Below, piece after piece: positions 20,328-30,171 of a DNA stretch of 64,000 nt (its first letter is position 1; each line of letters opens with the position of its first letter). The stretch comes from Bordetella ansorpii. Lineage in GTDB: Bacteria; Pseudomonadota; Gammaproteobacteria; Burkholderiales; Burkholderiaceae_B. The translations under genes and the position numbers were made by a program. The notes beneath the pieces are model-generated. The model was given only the letters and a program-made list of their open reading frames with translations, was not told the DNA's origin and did no database searches. The stretch covers positions 1 through 64,000 of the forward strand of contig NZ_FKBS01000025.1 in the NCBI RefSeq assembly GCF_900078315.1. The letters run 5' to 3'.

Positions 20328-22064
20328 ATGCGCGCTTCCCACTACCATCTGAACACCCTGAAAGAAGCCCCCGCCGAGGCAGAAGTCGTCAGCCACCAGC
20401 TGATGACGCGCGCCGGGATGATCCGCAAGCTGGCCGGGGGCATCTATACGTACATGCCGGTCGGCCTGCGGGTCATCCGCAAGATCGAGGGGATCATCCG
20501 TGACGAAATGAACGCCGCCGGCGCCCTGGAGCTGCTGATGCCGGTGGTCCAGCCCGCCGAGCTGTGGCAGGAATCCGGCCGCTGGACGCAATACGGCGCC
20601 GAACTGCTGCGCATGAAGGACCGCCACGACCGCGACTTCGTGCTGCAGCCGACCTCGGAAGAAGTGATTACCGACATCGCCCGCAACGAGATCCACAGCT
20701 ACCGCCAGTTGCCGGTCAATTTCTATCACATCCAGACCAAGTTCCGGGACGAGCGCCGTCCCCGCTTCGGCCTGATGCGCGGCCGCGAATTCACCATGAA
20801 GGACGCTTACTCGTTCGACCGCGACGAGGCCGGCGCCCAGAAGAGCTACGACAACATGTACGCGGCCTACATGCGCATCTTCGAGCGCCTGGGGCTGGAA
20901 TTCCGCGCGGTGGCGGCCGACACCGGCTCGATCGGCGGCACCCGCAGCCACGAATTCCAGGTGATCGCCGACACCGGCGAAGACCTGATCGTCTACAACC
21001 CCGATTCCGCCTACGCCGCCAACATCGAGCTGGCCGAGGCCGTGGCCCTGCTGGCCGAACGCGCCGCGCCGGCCGAGGCCCTGCAAGAGACGCCCACCCC
21101 GGGCGCCGCCAAGTGCGAGGACGTGGCCAAGCTGCTGGGCCTGCCGCTGGAACGCACCATCAAGTCCATCGTACTGGCCACCGACGCCGAGAAGGAAGGC
21201 GAGCCGGCCCGGATCTGGCTGCTGCTCTTGCGCGGCGACCACGAGATGAACGAGGTCAAGGTGGGCAAGCTGCCGGGCCTGAAGGACCACCGCTTCGCCA
21301 CCGAGGCCGAGATCGTCGACCACTTCGGCTGCAAGCCCGGCTACCTGGGCCCCCTGAAGACCGCGCGCCCGGTGCGCGTCATCGCCGACCGCACGGTGGC
21401 CAACATGGCCGACTTCGTGTGCGGCGCCAACCGCGAGGATTTCCACTACACCGGCATGAACTGGGGCCGCGACCTGCCCGAACCCGAATCGGTGGCCGAC
21501 CTGCGCAACGTCGTGGCGGGCGACCCCTCGCCGGACGGCAACGGCACGCTGGCCATCCAGCGCGGCATCGAAGTCGGCCACGTGTTCTACCTGGGCACCA
21601 AGTACTCCGAAGCCCTGAAGGCCACCTTCCTGGACGCCAACGGCAAGCCGGCCGTGCTGGAAATGGGCTGCTACGGCATCGGCGTCACCCGCATCGCGGG
21701 CGCGGCCATCGAGCAGAACCACGATGAACGCGGCATTCTCTGGCCCCGCGCAATCGCCCCCTTCGAAGTGGTTATTTGTCCTGTCGGCTGGGGCAAGAGT
21801 GAAACCGTCCGTGACACGGCCACCCGCCTGTACGAAGACTTGCGCGCACGCGGCGTCGACGTCATCCTTGACGACCGCGATGCGCGGCCCGGCGTGATGT
21901 TCGCCGAATGGGAACTGATCGGCGTGCCGCTGCGCGTAACAGTTGGAGAGCGCGGCCTGAAGGAAGGCGTGGTCGAATTGCAGGCACGCCGGGACGCCGA
22001 GGCCAGCCGCATTCCAGCCGACCAGGCGCTGCAGCAAACCCTCGACCGCCTCGATACGCTGTAA
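20328..22064 (+). CDS. proS: prolyl-tRNA synthetase (bacterial type with editing domain)
   Basis: 578-residue class II aminoacyl-tRNA synthetase charging tRNA-Pro. Order: catalytic core with motif 1 and motif 2 ([24 protein letters not shown] begins near 140), a YbaK-like editing insertion (about 230-400) that clears mis-charged Ala-tRNA-Pro, motif 3 (GCYGIGVTR), and a C-terminal anticodon-binding domain. The start [15 protein letters not shown] is the usual one for ProS; the 22 extra upstream codons of the open frame are ignored. Divergent from rppH. Confidence 0.97.
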   Translation: MRASHYHLNTLKEAPAEAEVVSHQLMTRAGMIRKLAGGIYTYMPVGLRVIRKIEGIIRDEMNAAGALELLMPVVQPAELWQESGRWTQYGAELLRMKDRHDRDFVLQPTSEEVITDIARNEIHSYRQLPVNFYHIQTKFRDERRPRFGLMRGREFTMKDAYSFDRDEAGAQKSYDNMYAAYMRIFERLGLEFRAVAADTGSIGGTRSHEFQVIADTGEDLIVYNPDSAYAANIELAEAVALLAERAAPAEALQETPTPGAAKCEDVAKLLGLPLERTIKSIVLATDAEKEGEPARIWLLLLRGDHEMNEVKVGKLPGLKDHRFATEAEIVDHFGCKPGYLGPLKTARPVRVIADRTVANMADFVCGANREDFHYTGMNWGRDLPEPESVADLRNVVAGDPSPDGNGTLAIQRGIEVGHVFYLGTKYSEALKATFLDANGKPAVLEMGCYGIGVTRIAGAAIEQNHDERGILWPRAIAPFEVVICPVGWGKSETVRDTATRLYEDLRARGVDVILDDRDARPGVMFAEWELIGVPLRVTVGERGLKEGVVELQARRDAEASRIPADQALQQTLDRLDTL

Positions 22065-22122
22065 TATCGCGCCCTCGGCGCCCCGCGGTGGGCGCCCGCA
22101 TGCCAGTAAGACTACCGTTATC

Positions 22123-22545
22123 GTGATCGAACCGACGTCAGCCGAATTCCTGCAGCAGGTGCGTGTCTACTATGAAGACACGGACGCTGCGGGAATCGTC
22201 TTCTATGCCAATTACCTGAAGTTCTTCGAACGCGCCCGCACCGAATGGCTGCGCGCGCTGGGCTTCAACCAGTCCGAACTGGTCGGCCGCACCGGCCGGG
22301 TCTTCGTCGTCCATTCGCTGGATATGCGCTACCGCAAGCCAGCGCGCCTGGACGATCTGCTCACCATCCGCAGCCAGATCACCCGAGTGGGCCGCGCTTC
22401 GATACACTTCGCCCAGCGCGCGGAGCGCGACGGGGAACTGCTGGCCGAAGGCGGCATCCAAGTCTGCTGCGTAGACACGACCCATTTGCGGCCAGCCGAA
22501 CTGCCCGGCGACGTCCACGACAAACTGAAATCCATCCAGGGATAG
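22123..22545 (+). CDS. ybgC: tol-pal associated acyl-CoA thioesterase YbgC
   Basis: 140-residue hot-dog-fold thioesterase, first gene of the Tol-Pal operon. It has VYYEDTDAAGIVFYANYLKFFERARTEW at the N-terminus, with the catalytic Asp in the EDTDAAG motif. The start is GTG. Members hydrolyse short-chain acyl-CoA or acyl-ACP and are linked to phospholipid metabolism, but their role in Tol function is unclear. tolQ begins 6 bp after the stop. Confidence 0.94.
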   Translation: MIEPTSAEFLQQVRVYYEDTDAAGIVFYANYLKFFERARTEWLRALGFNQSELVGRTGRVFVVHSLDMRYRKPARLDDLLTIRSQITRVGRASIHFAQRAERDGELLAEGGIQVCCVDTTHLRPAELPGDVHDKLKSIQG

Positions 22546-22551
22546 ATATCC

Positions 22552-23232
22552 ATGCAACCCTCCGCCGACATGTCGCTGATCTCGCTGATCTCGCACGCCA
22601 GCATCCCCGTTCAGCTGATCATGCTGATCCTGCTGGTGATCTCCATCATGTCCTGGACCTACATCTTCGCCAAGCGGTTGGCCATCCGCCGCACGCATCG
22701 CCAGACGCTGCGCTTCGAGGACGACTTCTGGTCGGGCGGCGACCTCTCCGTGCTGCAGCAGGCGGTGTCCAGCCGCCGCGACGAGCAAGGCGCGCTGGCC
22801 CGCATCTTCGACGCCGGCATGACCGAATTCATGAAGGCTCGCCGCAACGCCCCCAGCGGCGACGTCAATGCCGCCCTGGACGGCCCGCGCCGCGCCATGC
22901 GCGCCGCCTACCAGCGTGAGATGGACTCGCTGGAGTCGCACCTGAACTTCCTGGCCTCGGCCGGCTCGGTCAGTCCGTACATCGGCCTGCTGGGCACGGT
23001 GTGGGGCATCATGCACGCGTTCATCGGCCTGTCGAACATGCAGCAGGCCACGCTGGCCTCGGTGGCGCCCGGCATCGCCGAAGCGCTGATCGCCACGGCC
23101 ATCGGCCTGTTCGCCGCCATCCCCGCGGTGGTGGCCTACAACCGCTTCACCAACGACATCGACCGCCTGTCGATCCGTTTCGACAGCTTCGTCGATGAAT
23201 TCCTGAACATTCTGCAACGGCAGGTGCGCTGA
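22552..23232 (+). CDS. tolQ: Tol-Pal system protein TolQ
   Basis: 226-residue inner-membrane proton-channel subunit, homologous to ExbB and MotA. Three membrane segments are visible: about 18-38 (LIMLILLVISIMSWTYIFA), about 132-155 and about 170-195. With TolR it couples the proton-motive force to TolA for outer-membrane constriction at division. Its stop and the tolR start overlap as TGATG, so translation is coupled. Confidence 0.96.
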   Translation: MQPSADMSLISLISHASIPVQLIMLILLVISIMSWTYIFAKRLAIRRTHRQTLRFEDDFWSGGDLSVLQQAVSSRRDEQGALARIFDAGMTEFMKARRNAPSGDVNAALDGPRRAMRAAYQREMDSLESHLNFLASAGSVSPYIGLLGTVWGIMHAFIGLSNMQQATLASVAPGIAEALIATAIGLFAAIPAVVAYNRFTNDIDRLSIRFDSFVDEFLNILQRQVR

Positions 23233-23687
23233 TGGGTTCTTTACGTTCTGGCGGCCGGCACGGCCGCAAGATGAAAGCAGACATCAACGTGGTGCCGTAC
23301 ATCGACGTCATGCTGGTGCTGCTGGTCATCTTCATGGTGACCGCGCCGCTGATCACGCCCGGCCTGATCGAGCTGCCGTCGGTCGGCCAGGCCGCCCAGG
23401 TGCCGGTCAAGCCGCTGGAAGTGCAGATCGGCCAGGACGGCAAGATCGCGCTGCGCATGCGTGAAGCCGGCGCCACCCCGCAGGACATCAACCGCGCCGA
23501 ACTGGTCTCGCAGGTGCAGTCGCGCATCACGGCGGACACGCCCGTGGTGATCGCCGCCGACGGCAAGGCGCCGTACGAAACCGTGGTGAAGGTGATGGAC
23601 GAGCTGCGCACCAGCGGCATCACCCGCCTGGGCCTGCTGGTCGACCAGGGCGGTTCCGCTGTGCAGCAGCCCACCCGCCGCCGCTAA
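23232..23687 (+). CDS. tolR: Tol-Pal system protein TolR
   Basis: 151-residue ExbD/TolR family protein: short cytoplasmic start, one membrane helix (about 20-42) containing the essential proton-carrying Asp in NVVPYIDVMLVLLVIFMV, and a periplasmic domain to the end. It works as a dimer within the TolQ channel. Coupled to tolQ by TGATG and followed 45 bp later by tolA. Confidence 0.96.
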   Translation: MGSLRSGGRHGRKMKADINVVPYIDVMLVLLVIFMVTAPLITPGLIELPSVGQAAQVPVKPLEVQIGQDGKIALRMREAGATPQDINRAELVSQVQSRITADTPVVIAADGKAPYETVVKVMDELRTSGITRLGLLVDQGGSAVQQPTRRR

Positions 23688-23732
23688 ACGCGCCTCGAAC
23701 CGGTTCCGGCCCCTGGCCTTTCTATCTCGCCC

Positions 23733-24917
23733 ATGACGTCACCTTCTTCGCAACGCAACGGCCCGCAGGATCCCGCCGCCTCCCAGGACAACAAGAAGGG
23801 CCTCGGCCTGGCGGTCCTGGCGCACCTGTTGCTGGTGCTCGCTCTTGTGGTCGGCCTGGATTGGCATACCGAGAACCCCGGGCCGGTGCAGGTCGAGTTG
23901 TGGGCCAAGGGTGACAGTCCCGACGCCCCGCCCCCCACGCCGAACAAGCCGCCACCGGATCCGCAGCCCAAGCCGCCCGAGCCGCAGCCTCAGCCCGACC
24001 CCACGCCGACGCCGCCTCCCGCGCCGCCTCAACCCGTGCCCACCCCGCCCAAGCCGGCGGTGCAGCCGCCCGAGCAGCCCGATCCCGAGATCGCGCTCGA
24101 AGAGGCGCGCAAGAAGCGCGAGCAGGAAGAGAAACAGCGCCAGGCCGCCGAGGCGGCCAAGGAAAAGGCGCGTCTCGAAGAGGAACGCAAGCAGGCCGAA
24201 CTGAAGGAAAAACAGCGTCTGGCCGACGAGAAGGCGGCTGCCGAGAAGGCTGCCGCGCAGAAGGCTGCCGCCGAGAAGGCCGCTGCCGACAAGGCCGCGG
24301 CGGAAAAGGCGGCTGCCGAGAAAGCCGCTGCCGAAAAGGTCGCTGCCGAGAAGGCCGCCGCTGAAAAGAAGGCGGCCGCTGAAAAGGCCGCTGCCGAACA
24401 GGCCGCGCAAGAGAAAGCCGCCGCCGAAAAGCTGGCAGCCGAAAAGAAAGCCAAGGAAGACGCCGCCAAGAAGGCAGCCGCCGAAAAGGCCGCGGCCGAG
24501 AAGAAGGCGGCGGCTGAGAAGGCCGCCGCGGAAAAGAAAGCCGCGGCCGACCAGGCCCTGCGCGATGCCTTCCGCAACGACGCCATGGGAGCCGCCGGTC
24601 TGCCGGGCGGCACAGCCGACCGCAATCAGGCGGGCGGTGGCCGCGACAGCGGCTACGGCGCCAAGGTGCGTGCCTGCGTGCAGCCTGGCGTGTCCTACCC
24701 CACTCCGGCCCGCGGATCGTCCAATCCGACGGCGGAATACCGGGTACAGTTAGGGTCTGACGGGAAAGTAACAGGCGTCACACTGACCCGCTCGTCCGGC
24801 ATCACAGGCTTCGACCGCGCGGTCGAAACCGGCATCCGGCGCTGCAACCCGTTCCCAAAACCAGATAGCGGCCGTTATGAGCCCGTTATCGACGTTGTGT
24901 ACCGAATGTATGACTGA
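23733..24917 (+). CDS. tolA: Tol-Pal system protein TolA
   Basis: 394-residue inner-membrane-anchored periplasm-spanning protein. A single membrane helix (about 23-42) is followed by a Pro-rich stretch (about 60-118), a very long Ala/Lys/Glu helix with many AAEKAA units (about 120-285), a Gly-rich linker and the C-terminal TolB/Pal-contacting domain (about 310-394). It transmits TolQR energy to the outer membrane. The repetitive codons (24220-24560) create misleading open frames on the other strand, and this segment may vary in length between strains. Confidence 0.95.
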   Translation: MTSPSSQRNGPQDPAASQDNKKGLGLAVLAHLLLVLALVVGLDWHTENPGPVQVELWAKGDSPDAPPPTPNKPPPDPQPKPPEPQPQPDPTPTPPPAPPQPVPTPPKPAVQPPEQPDPEIALEEARKKREQEEKQRQAAEAAKEKARLEEERKQAELKEKQRLADEKAAAEKAAAQKAAAEKAAADKAAAEKAAAEKAAAEKVAAEKAAAEKKAAAEKAAAEQAAQEKAAAEKLAAEKKAKEDAAKKAAAEKAAAEKKAAAEKAAAEKKAAADQALRDAFRNDAMGAAGLPGGTADRNQAGGGRDSGYGAKVRACVQPGVSYPTPARGSSNPTAEYRVQLGSDGKVTGVTLTRSSGITGFDRAVETGIRRCNPFPKPDSGRYEPVIDVVYRMYD

Positions 24918-24933
24918 CAGGAGATTGCCGACC

Positions 24934-26247
24934 ATGACATCCGCCTTCCGCACTCCCTTCATGGGGATCCTGCGTAAGCATGGCCTTGCGCTCGTAATGC
25001 TGATGGCCGCCCTGCTCGCCTGGCATCCCGCCCGCGCGCAACTGCGCGTGGACATCTCCGGCACGGGCGCCACGCAATACCCGGTGGCCATTGCCGATTT
25101 CGCGGGCGACGACACGCGCGGCCGCGCACTGGCCGACGTGATCCGCGCCGACCTGACACGCACGGGCCAATTCCGCCTGATCAACGCCGCGGGCTCGGGC
25201 CTGACGGTGGACAGCCCCATCGCGCACGACGAATGGCGCGGCAAGGGCGCCGACTTCCTGGCCTATGGCAGCATTTCGCGTGGCGCCGACGGCCGCTACG
25301 ACATCCGCTACCGCCTGGCCGACACGGTCCAGAAGAACCAGTTGGACGGCGTGGCCTTCTCGGGCACCGAGCAGGAACTGCGCCGCGTGGCGCACCAGAT
25401 CGCCGACCGCATCTACGAAAAGATCACCGGCGTGCGTGGCGTTTTCTCCACACGCATCGCCTATGTGCTGAAACAAGGTAATACGTACGAACTGCAGGTC
25501 GCCGACGCCGACGGCCAGAACCCGCAAGTCGCCCTGCGCTCGCGCGAGCCCATCATCTCGCCCAAGTGGTCGCCGGACGGCCAGCGCCTGGCCTACGTCA
25601 GTTTCCACACCGGCAAGCCGGTGGTGTACGTGCAGAACCTGTCCACCAGCGCCCAGGTGCCCGTGGCCAACTTCAAGGGCAACAACAGCGCCCCGGCCTG
25701 GTCGCCGGACGGCTCGCAACTGGCCGTGGCCCTGACGCGCGATGGTCTGTCGCAGATCTACGTGGTCAGCGCAGCCGGCGGTTCGAACATGCGCCGCGTC
25801 ACGCGTTCGCCCGGCATCGACACCGAGCCGAGCTTCACGCCCGACGGCCGTTCCCTGGTCTTCACCAGCGACCGCAGCGGCGGTCCGCAGATCTACCAGA
25901 CCGGCCTGGATGGCGGCGACGCGCGCCGCCTGACGCTAAATGGCAGTTACAACATCTCACCCCGAATTTCCCCCGATGGATCGACGCTGCTGTACGTTGC
26001 AAGACGAGATGGCGCGTTTCGTATCGCCTCGCTGAACCTGTCCTCAGGCGCCGAAACCTTGCTGACTGATGGTCAAGACGATCAGTCGCCAAGCTTCGCA
26101 CCGAATGGCATGCAGGTCCTCTACGCTACCGTGCAAGGAGGGCGCAGCGTGCTGGCAGGTGTCTCGAGCGATGGCCGCGTGCGGCAGACCTTGTCTGTCC
26201 TGAACGGGGAAATACGTGAACCTACGTGGGGCCCATTTACCCGATAA
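24934..26247 (+). CDS. tolB: Tol-Pal system protein TolB
   Basis: 437-residue periplasmic protein: signal peptide (about 1-37, ending ARAQ), an N-terminal alpha/beta domain (LRVDISGTGATQYPVAIADF) and a C-terminal six-bladed beta-propeller with repeated WSPDGxxLA motifs (about 200-430). It binds Pal and TolA. The ATG at 24934 follows a CAGGAG site 16 bp after the tolA stop; upstream in-frame ATGs lie inside tolA and are less likely. Confidence 0.95.
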   Translation: MTSAFRTPFMGILRKHGLALVMLMAALLAWHPARAQLRVDISGTGATQYPVAIADFAGDDTRGRALADVIRADLTRTGQFRLINAAGSGLTVDSPIAHDEWRGKGADFLAYGSISRGADGRYDIRYRLADTVQKNQLDGVAFSGTEQELRRVAHQIADRIYEKITGVRGVFSTRIAYVLKQGNTYELQVADADGQNPQVALRSREPIISPKWSPDGQRLAYVSFHTGKPVVYVQNLSTSAQVPVANFKGNNSAPAWSPDGSQLAVALTRDGLSQIYVVSAAGGSNMRRVTRSPGIDTEPSFTPDGRSLVFTSDRSGGPQIYQTGLDGGDARRLTLNGSYNISPRISPDGSTLLYVARRDGAFRIASLNLSSGAETLLTDGQDDQSPSFAPNGMQVLYATVQGGRSVLAGVSSDGRVRQTLSVLNGEIREPTWGPFTR

Positions 26248-26279
26248 ACACGTGTGACTCTCTTTTCAAAGGAACTACC

Positions 26280-26792
26280 ATGAAGTCGCGCATTGCCAAG
26301 AGCCTTACCATTGCCGCAATGGCCGCCGCCCTGGCCGCTTGCAGCTCCGTCCCTCTCGACGATACGGCCGGTCAAGGAACTGGCACCGGCCAGGGCACGA
26401 CCGGCGGTACCGCTGGTACCGGCCAGATCCTGGATCCCTTCAACCCCCAAAGCATCCTGGCGCAACAGCGCTCGGTTTACTTTGATTTCGACAGCTACAC
26501 CGTGTCGGACCAATACCGTGGCCTGGTGGAAACCCATGCCCGTTATCTGTCCTCGCACCCGCAGCAACGCATCCGCATCGAAGGCAACACCGACGAACGC
26601 GGCGGCTCCGAGTACAACCTGGCCCTGGGCCAGCGTCGCGCCGACGCTGTGCGCCGCATGATGACCTTGGTAGGCGTCAGCGACGGTCAGATCGAAACCA
26701 TCAGCTTCGGCAAGGAAAAGCCGAAGGCGACGGGTTCCTCGGAAGCTGATTTTGCGGAAAACCGCCGCGCCGACATCAACTATCAGCGCTAA
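26280..26792 (+). CDS. pal: peptidoglycan-associated lipoprotein Pal
   Basis: 170-residue outer-membrane lipoprotein. The signal peptide ends at lipobox LAAC (Cys21), so it is a substrate of the Lgt encoded at 5524. A Gly/Thr-rich linker precedes the OmpA-like peptidoglycan-binding domain (about 60-170), with VYFDFDSYTV and the NTDERGGSEYNLALGQRRAD segment. The start follows an AAAGGAACTACC site, 32 bp after tolB. Confidence 0.96.
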   Translation: MKSRIAKSLTIAAMAAALAACSSVPLDDTAGQGTGTGQGTTGGTAGTGQILDPFNPQSILAQQRSVYFDFDSYTVSDQYRGLVETHARYLSSHPQQRIRIEGNTDERGGSEYNLALGQRRADAVRRMMTLVGVSDGQIETISFGKEKPKATGSSEADFAENRRADINYQR

Positions 26793-26829
26793 GCAGCACC
26801 TTCACGTTTAGAGTGCCCCACCACTTCTG

Positions 26830-26867
26830 CGTCGGGACGGTCAACCGGCCGTTCCGACGTTTGCTTT
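26830..26867 (+). terminator. hairpin between pal and cpoB
   Basis: An 11-bp stem (CGTCGGGACGG/CCGTTCCGACG, one mismatch) with an 8-nt loop is followed by TTTGCTTTG. It may reduce transcription into cpoB, setting a lower level of CpoB than Pal. The T tract is interrupted, so termination is probably partial. Confidence 0.5.
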
Positions 26868-26884
26868 GACACTCTGGAAATTCC

Positions 26885-27583
26885 ATGCGAGACCGAGTTC
26901 CTACCTTGCGCTTGCTGGCCGTGACCGCCAGCCTAGCCTTCGCCGCGATGGCGGCCCCTGCCAGCGCATTCGCCGACGATGAAGCCCGACGGGCCATTCT
27001 CGACCTGCGCCAGCAGGTCCAGCAGCAGAACGAACAGAACGTACGGGCGCGCCTGCAGTTGGCCGACCAGCTCCAATCGCTGCAGCAGGAGATCGCCCAG
27101 TTGCGCAACCAGCTGGAACTGGTGTCCCGTCAGCAGCCCTCGACTGCCCAGCAGGGCCAGCAGCAGAACAACCATCCCGGCAACCCGCCGGGCGTGTCCG
27201 CCGCCGACCCCCAGGAGCAAGCCGCCTACGACGGCGCCATCGACCTGTTCCGCAAGGCACAGTACAAAGAGGCGTCGGAGTCCTTCGCCGCCTTCTCCGC
27301 GCTGTACCCCAACAGTGCGCTGGCGCCGTCTTCGCAGTTCTATCTGGGCAGCAGCCGCTACGCCCTGAAGGACTTCAAGGGCGCGATCGAACAACTGAAT
27401 ACGCTGGTGCAGAATGCGCCCAACGACGCACGCGCGCCCGACGCGCTGCTGGTAATCGCCGGCAGCCAGATCGAGCTGAACAACCGCGCGGGCGCCAAGG
27501 CCACCCTGCAACGCATCGTGTCGGAATATCCACAGACGCCGGCCGCCAAAACGGCGCAAAGCCGCCTGCAGCTGTTGCAGTAA
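26885..27583 (+). CDS. cpoB: Tol-Pal coordinator CpoB (YbgF)
   Basis: 232-residue periplasmic protein linking Tol-Pal with peptidoglycan synthesis at the septum. Signal peptide about 1-29 (ending AFA); a Gln-rich coiled-coil trimerisation region (about 32-80); a low-complexity linker; and a C-terminal TPR domain (about 115-232, AQYKEASESFAAFSALYPNS and two later copies). It is the last gene of the ybgC-tolQRAB-pal-cpoB operon, ended by a strong terminator 50 bp on. Confidence 0.93.
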   Translation: MRDRVPTLRLLAVTASLAFAAMAAPASAFADDEARRAILDLRQQVQQQNEQNVRARLQLADQLQSLQQEIAQLRNQLELVSRQQPSTAQQGQQQNNHPGNPPGVSAADPQEQAAYDGAIDLFRKAQYKEASESFAAFSALYPNSALAPSSQFYLGSSRYALKDFKGAIEQLNTLVQNAPNDARAPDALLVIAGSQIELNNRAGAKATLQRIVSEYPQTPAAKTAQSRLQLLQ

Positions 27584-27632
27584 AAAGTGGATCCGAATCC
27601 GCTCGCCATCCGGCTGGATGGCGCGTGACAGG

Positions 27633-27658
27633 AGCCGGCCGAGAGGCCGGCTTTTTTA
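27633..27658 (+). terminator. intrinsic terminator of the tol-pal operon
   Basis: The stem AGCCGGCC/GGCCGGCT with loop GAGA runs straight into TTTTTTA, a classical Rho-independent terminator 50 bp after cpoB. Confidence 0.9.
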
Positions 27659-27700
27659 TTGGTCCCGCCCAGAACGAGCCGCGGCCCGTCCACCCGGCGG

Positions 27701-28591
27701 CTACCTCTGCCCCGCGGCCAGCAGCAGCAACAGCACGCCCACCACGATCAGCGCGATGCCGGCGGTTTCCCGGCGGCTGGGCGCGTGCGCGAACAATTTC
27801 TGCGACAGCGCCTGGGCGAACAGAACCTCGACCAGACCCAGCGTGCGCACGTTGGCCGCGGCCGTGAGCGCGAAGCCGATGAACCAGGCCTGCGACGCCG
27901 TGGCGCCCAGGAATCCGCCCCAGATCGAGGCGCGCCAGGCCGCGGCGCACGCGCGCAGCAGCGGACGATTGCACAACAGCATCCAGGTCATCAGGATCAG
28001 CACCTGCACGCCCAGCGACCAGCAGAGCGTCCAGGTGGCCTGGACGGCGAACATGCCGCCGTCCAGCTTCAGGATCGCGCCGCGAAAGCACACCGCCGAC
28101 AGCGCGAAACCCGCGCCGGACAGCAGCCCCAGCCATGCCGGACGCAAACCGGCGGCCTGGACGTCGCCCGCGGGCCTGGCCGACATCAGCACCACGCCCA
28201 GCGTCGCCAGCACCACGGCCAACATGCCCACGGGCGACAACGGATCGCCCAGCACCGCGAAGCCGAACAGCGCGACCTGTATCGGCTCGGTCTTGGTCCA
28301 GGCCGTCACCACCACGAACGAGCGATCCCGCATGGCCGCCAACATCAGCGCCGTGGCGGCGATCTGCGCCACCGCGCCCCCCAGCACGAACAGCAGGAAG
28401 GGCGTGTTCACGCCGGGCGGCGTCTCACCGGCCAGCAAGCAGACGATCAGCAGATACAGCAGCGCGAACGGGAAACCGAACAGAAAGCGCACCTGCGTGG
28501 CGCCCAGCGTGCCCAGGGAGGCGGTCAGGCCGCGCTGCACCGCGTTGCGGCCCGCCTGCGCGGCGCGGCCACCAGCGTGGCGGGAATCCAC
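27701..28591 (-). CDS. EamA/DMT family transporter, probable frameshift at the 5' end
   Basis: Drug/metabolite-type permease with about nine visible membrane segments in two EamA halves. The open frame gives 296 residues from a GTG, beginning MDSRHAGGRAAQAGRN, which is not hydrophobic. In the other frame, from an ATG at 28608 just after the upstream gene, the sequence reads MDLVWLWIPATLVAA, a proper first membrane helix. Joining them needs one extra base near 28561-28566, giving AAAAQAGRNAVQRG. So the gene is either frameshifted (loss of TM1) or the sequence has an error. Substrate unknown. Confidence 0.75.
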   Translation of the reverse strand: MDSRHAGGRAAQAGRNAVQRGLTASLGTLGATQVRFLFGFPFALLYLLIVCLLAGETPPGVNTPFLLFVLGGAVAQIAATALMLAAMRDRSFVVVTAWTKTEPIQVALFGFAVLGDPLSPVGMLAVVLATLGVVLMSARPAGDVQAAGLRPAWLGLLSGAGFALSAVCFRGAILKLDGGMFAVQATWTLCWSLGVQVLILMTWMLLCNRPLLRACAAAWRASIWGGFLGATASQAWFIGFALTAAANVRTLGLVEVLFAQALSQKLFAHAPSRRETAGIALIVVGVLLLLLAAGQR

Positions 28592-28619
28592 AGCCAGACG
28601 AGATCCATGCAGGGCGGGC

Positions 28620-29117
28620 TCAGGCGCGTTGCGCGACGTCGGCCACGGGCGCGCCCGTCATGGCGGCCAGTTGCGCGGGGGTCATGCAGAAAACGGCGTT
28701 CGGATGCCCGGCGGCGGCCCAGATGCTGTCGTACTGGAACAGGTCCTCGTCCAGCAGCATCACCGGCTTGACCACGTGTCCGATGGGGCTGACGCCACCG
28801 ATGGCGTAGCCGGTGGCCTCGCGCACGAAGCGCGCGTCGGCGCGGGCCAGCGGGCCGACGCGCTCGGCCACTTTGGCCTCGTCGACGCGGTTGATGCCGC
28901 TGGCCACGACCAGCACCGGCGCATCGTCGGTGGCGCGGCGGAAGATGATGGACTTGGCGATCTGCGCCACCTGGCAACCCAGGCCGGCGGCGGCCTCGGC
29001 GGAGGTCTTGCCGGTCTGGGGCAGCATCACGACAGGTTTATCATGGCCCATCTGCCGCAGCAGCAACGCGACGCGCTGCGCGGACTCGGGCAGGGAAACA
29101 GCGGATTCAGTCGACAT
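28620..29117 (-). CDS. YbaK/aminoacyl-tRNA deacylase family protein
   Basis: 165-residue single-domain protein of the YbaK/ProX family, which hydrolyses mis-acylated tRNA such as Cys- or Ala-tRNA-Pro in trans. Family marks are AKSIIFRRATDDAPVLVVASGINRVD and the ATGYAIGGVSPIGH loop. The ATG giving MSTESAVSLPESAQ was chosen; the frame extends upstream without protein character. Its stop lies 11 bp before the apparent original start of the EamA gene, so the two were probably an operon. Complements the editing domain of ProS in the window; tRNA specificity not determined. Confidence 0.88.
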   Translation of the reverse strand: MSTESAVSLPESAQRVALLLRQMGHDKPVVMLPQTGKTSAEAAAGLGCQVAQIAKSIIFRRATDDAPVLVVASGINRVDEAKVAERVGPLARADARFVREATGYAIGGVSPIGHVVKPVMLLDEDLFQYDSIWAAAGHPNAVFCMTPAQLAAMTGAPVADVAQRA

Positions 29118-29257
29118 GGGAAACGGGAGGCAGACGTTGGAAGGGCCGGCAGGCGCGCCGGCGGCAACGGATGTCGAGTGTACCCCCACACCGCCCCGAT
29201 CCGGCGCATGCACCCCTTGGCGGTAGAATCCCGGGCTTGGCCTGACTTCCTGCCCGC

Positions 29258-30064
29258 ATGCGTACCCCACCCAACCTGCCCCTGCGCCATGCCGCCATCG
29301 GCGACGGCGAAACCGCCTATCTCGAACACGGCGCCGGCACTGCGCTGATCCTGGTCCACGGGTCGCTGTGCGACTGCCGCTATTGGACGCCGCAGATGGC
29401 GACGCTGGGACGCAATCACCGCGTGCTGGCCCCGTCGCTCAAGCGCTATTGGCCCGAACAATGGGACGGCGCAGGCGACGGCTTCTCTCTTGACGCGCAC
29501 ACCGAGCAGGTGCTGGCGTTCATCGAGACCGTGGCGGGCGAGCCCGCACATCTGGTGGGCCATTCGCGCGGCGGCCGCGTGGCATTGGAAGCCGCGCTGC
29601 GCCGGCCCGACCTGGTGCGCACCCTGACGCTGGCCGACCCCGGCGTGCCCGTGCCCGGCCATCCGGACCAACGCGGCGACTTCCGCCAGCAGGCCCTGCA
29701 GCGCATCCAGGCCGGCGAGGCCGACGAGGGCCTGGCCCTGTTCATCGACGCCGTCACCGGCCCCGACACCTGGCGCCGCATGGTGCCGTGGTTCAAGGAC
29801 ATGGTGCGCGACAATGCCACCACCCTGCTGGGCCAATCGCGTGAAACGCCCCGCCCCGTCGACGAGGCCGCGTTGCGCGCCCTGGGCATGCCCGTGCTGC
29901 TGATCGGCGGCGCGCTCAGTCCGCAGCCCTATCCCGCCGTCATCGCGTGGCTGGAAAGCGTGCTGCCGTATGCCAGCAGCGAGATGATCGCCGGGTCTTC
30001 CCACGGCATGAATCTGGGCAATCCCCGCGCCTTCAATCAGGCGGTGGCCGACTTCCTGGGTTGA
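29258..30064 (+). CDS. alpha/beta hydrolase
   Basis: 268-residue soluble alpha/beta-hydrolase fold enzyme. Oxyanion region ILVHGSLCDCRYW, nucleophile elbow GHSRGG (Ser at about residue 104) and catalytic His in SSHGMNLGNP near the C-terminus are all present. No signal peptide. Substrate cannot be told from sequence; relatives include esterases and haloalkane-type hydrolases. It starts 140 bp upstream of the divergent YbaK-like gene. Confidence 0.85.
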   Translation: MRTPPNLPLRHAAIGDGETAYLEHGAGTALILVHGSLCDCRYWTPQMATLGRNHRVLAPSLKRYWPEQWDGAGDGFSLDAHTEQVLAFIETVAGEPAHLVGHSRGGRVALEAALRRPDLVRTLTLADPGVPVPGHPDQRGDFRQQALQRIQAGEADEGLALFIDAVTGPDTWRRMVPWFKDMVRDNATTLLGQSRETPRPVDEAALRALGMPVLLIGGALSPQPYPAVIAWLESVLPYASSEMIAGSSHGMNLGNPRAFNQAVADFLG

Positions 30065-30171
30065 ATGCCGCGTCGCGAAGCGACACGCAGGCACGCAACA
30101 CGGACCACACCTTGCCGGCAGTCCGGACCTGGCCCGACGCTGCTATCCTAAGCCGACACTAGCCACAGGAG

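Noticed and set aside
24220-24560. Repetitive DNA in tolA considered as a repeat array or CRISPR
   Set aside because: The repeats are codons of the Ala/Lys/Glu helix of TolA, with no spacers and an intact reading frame.
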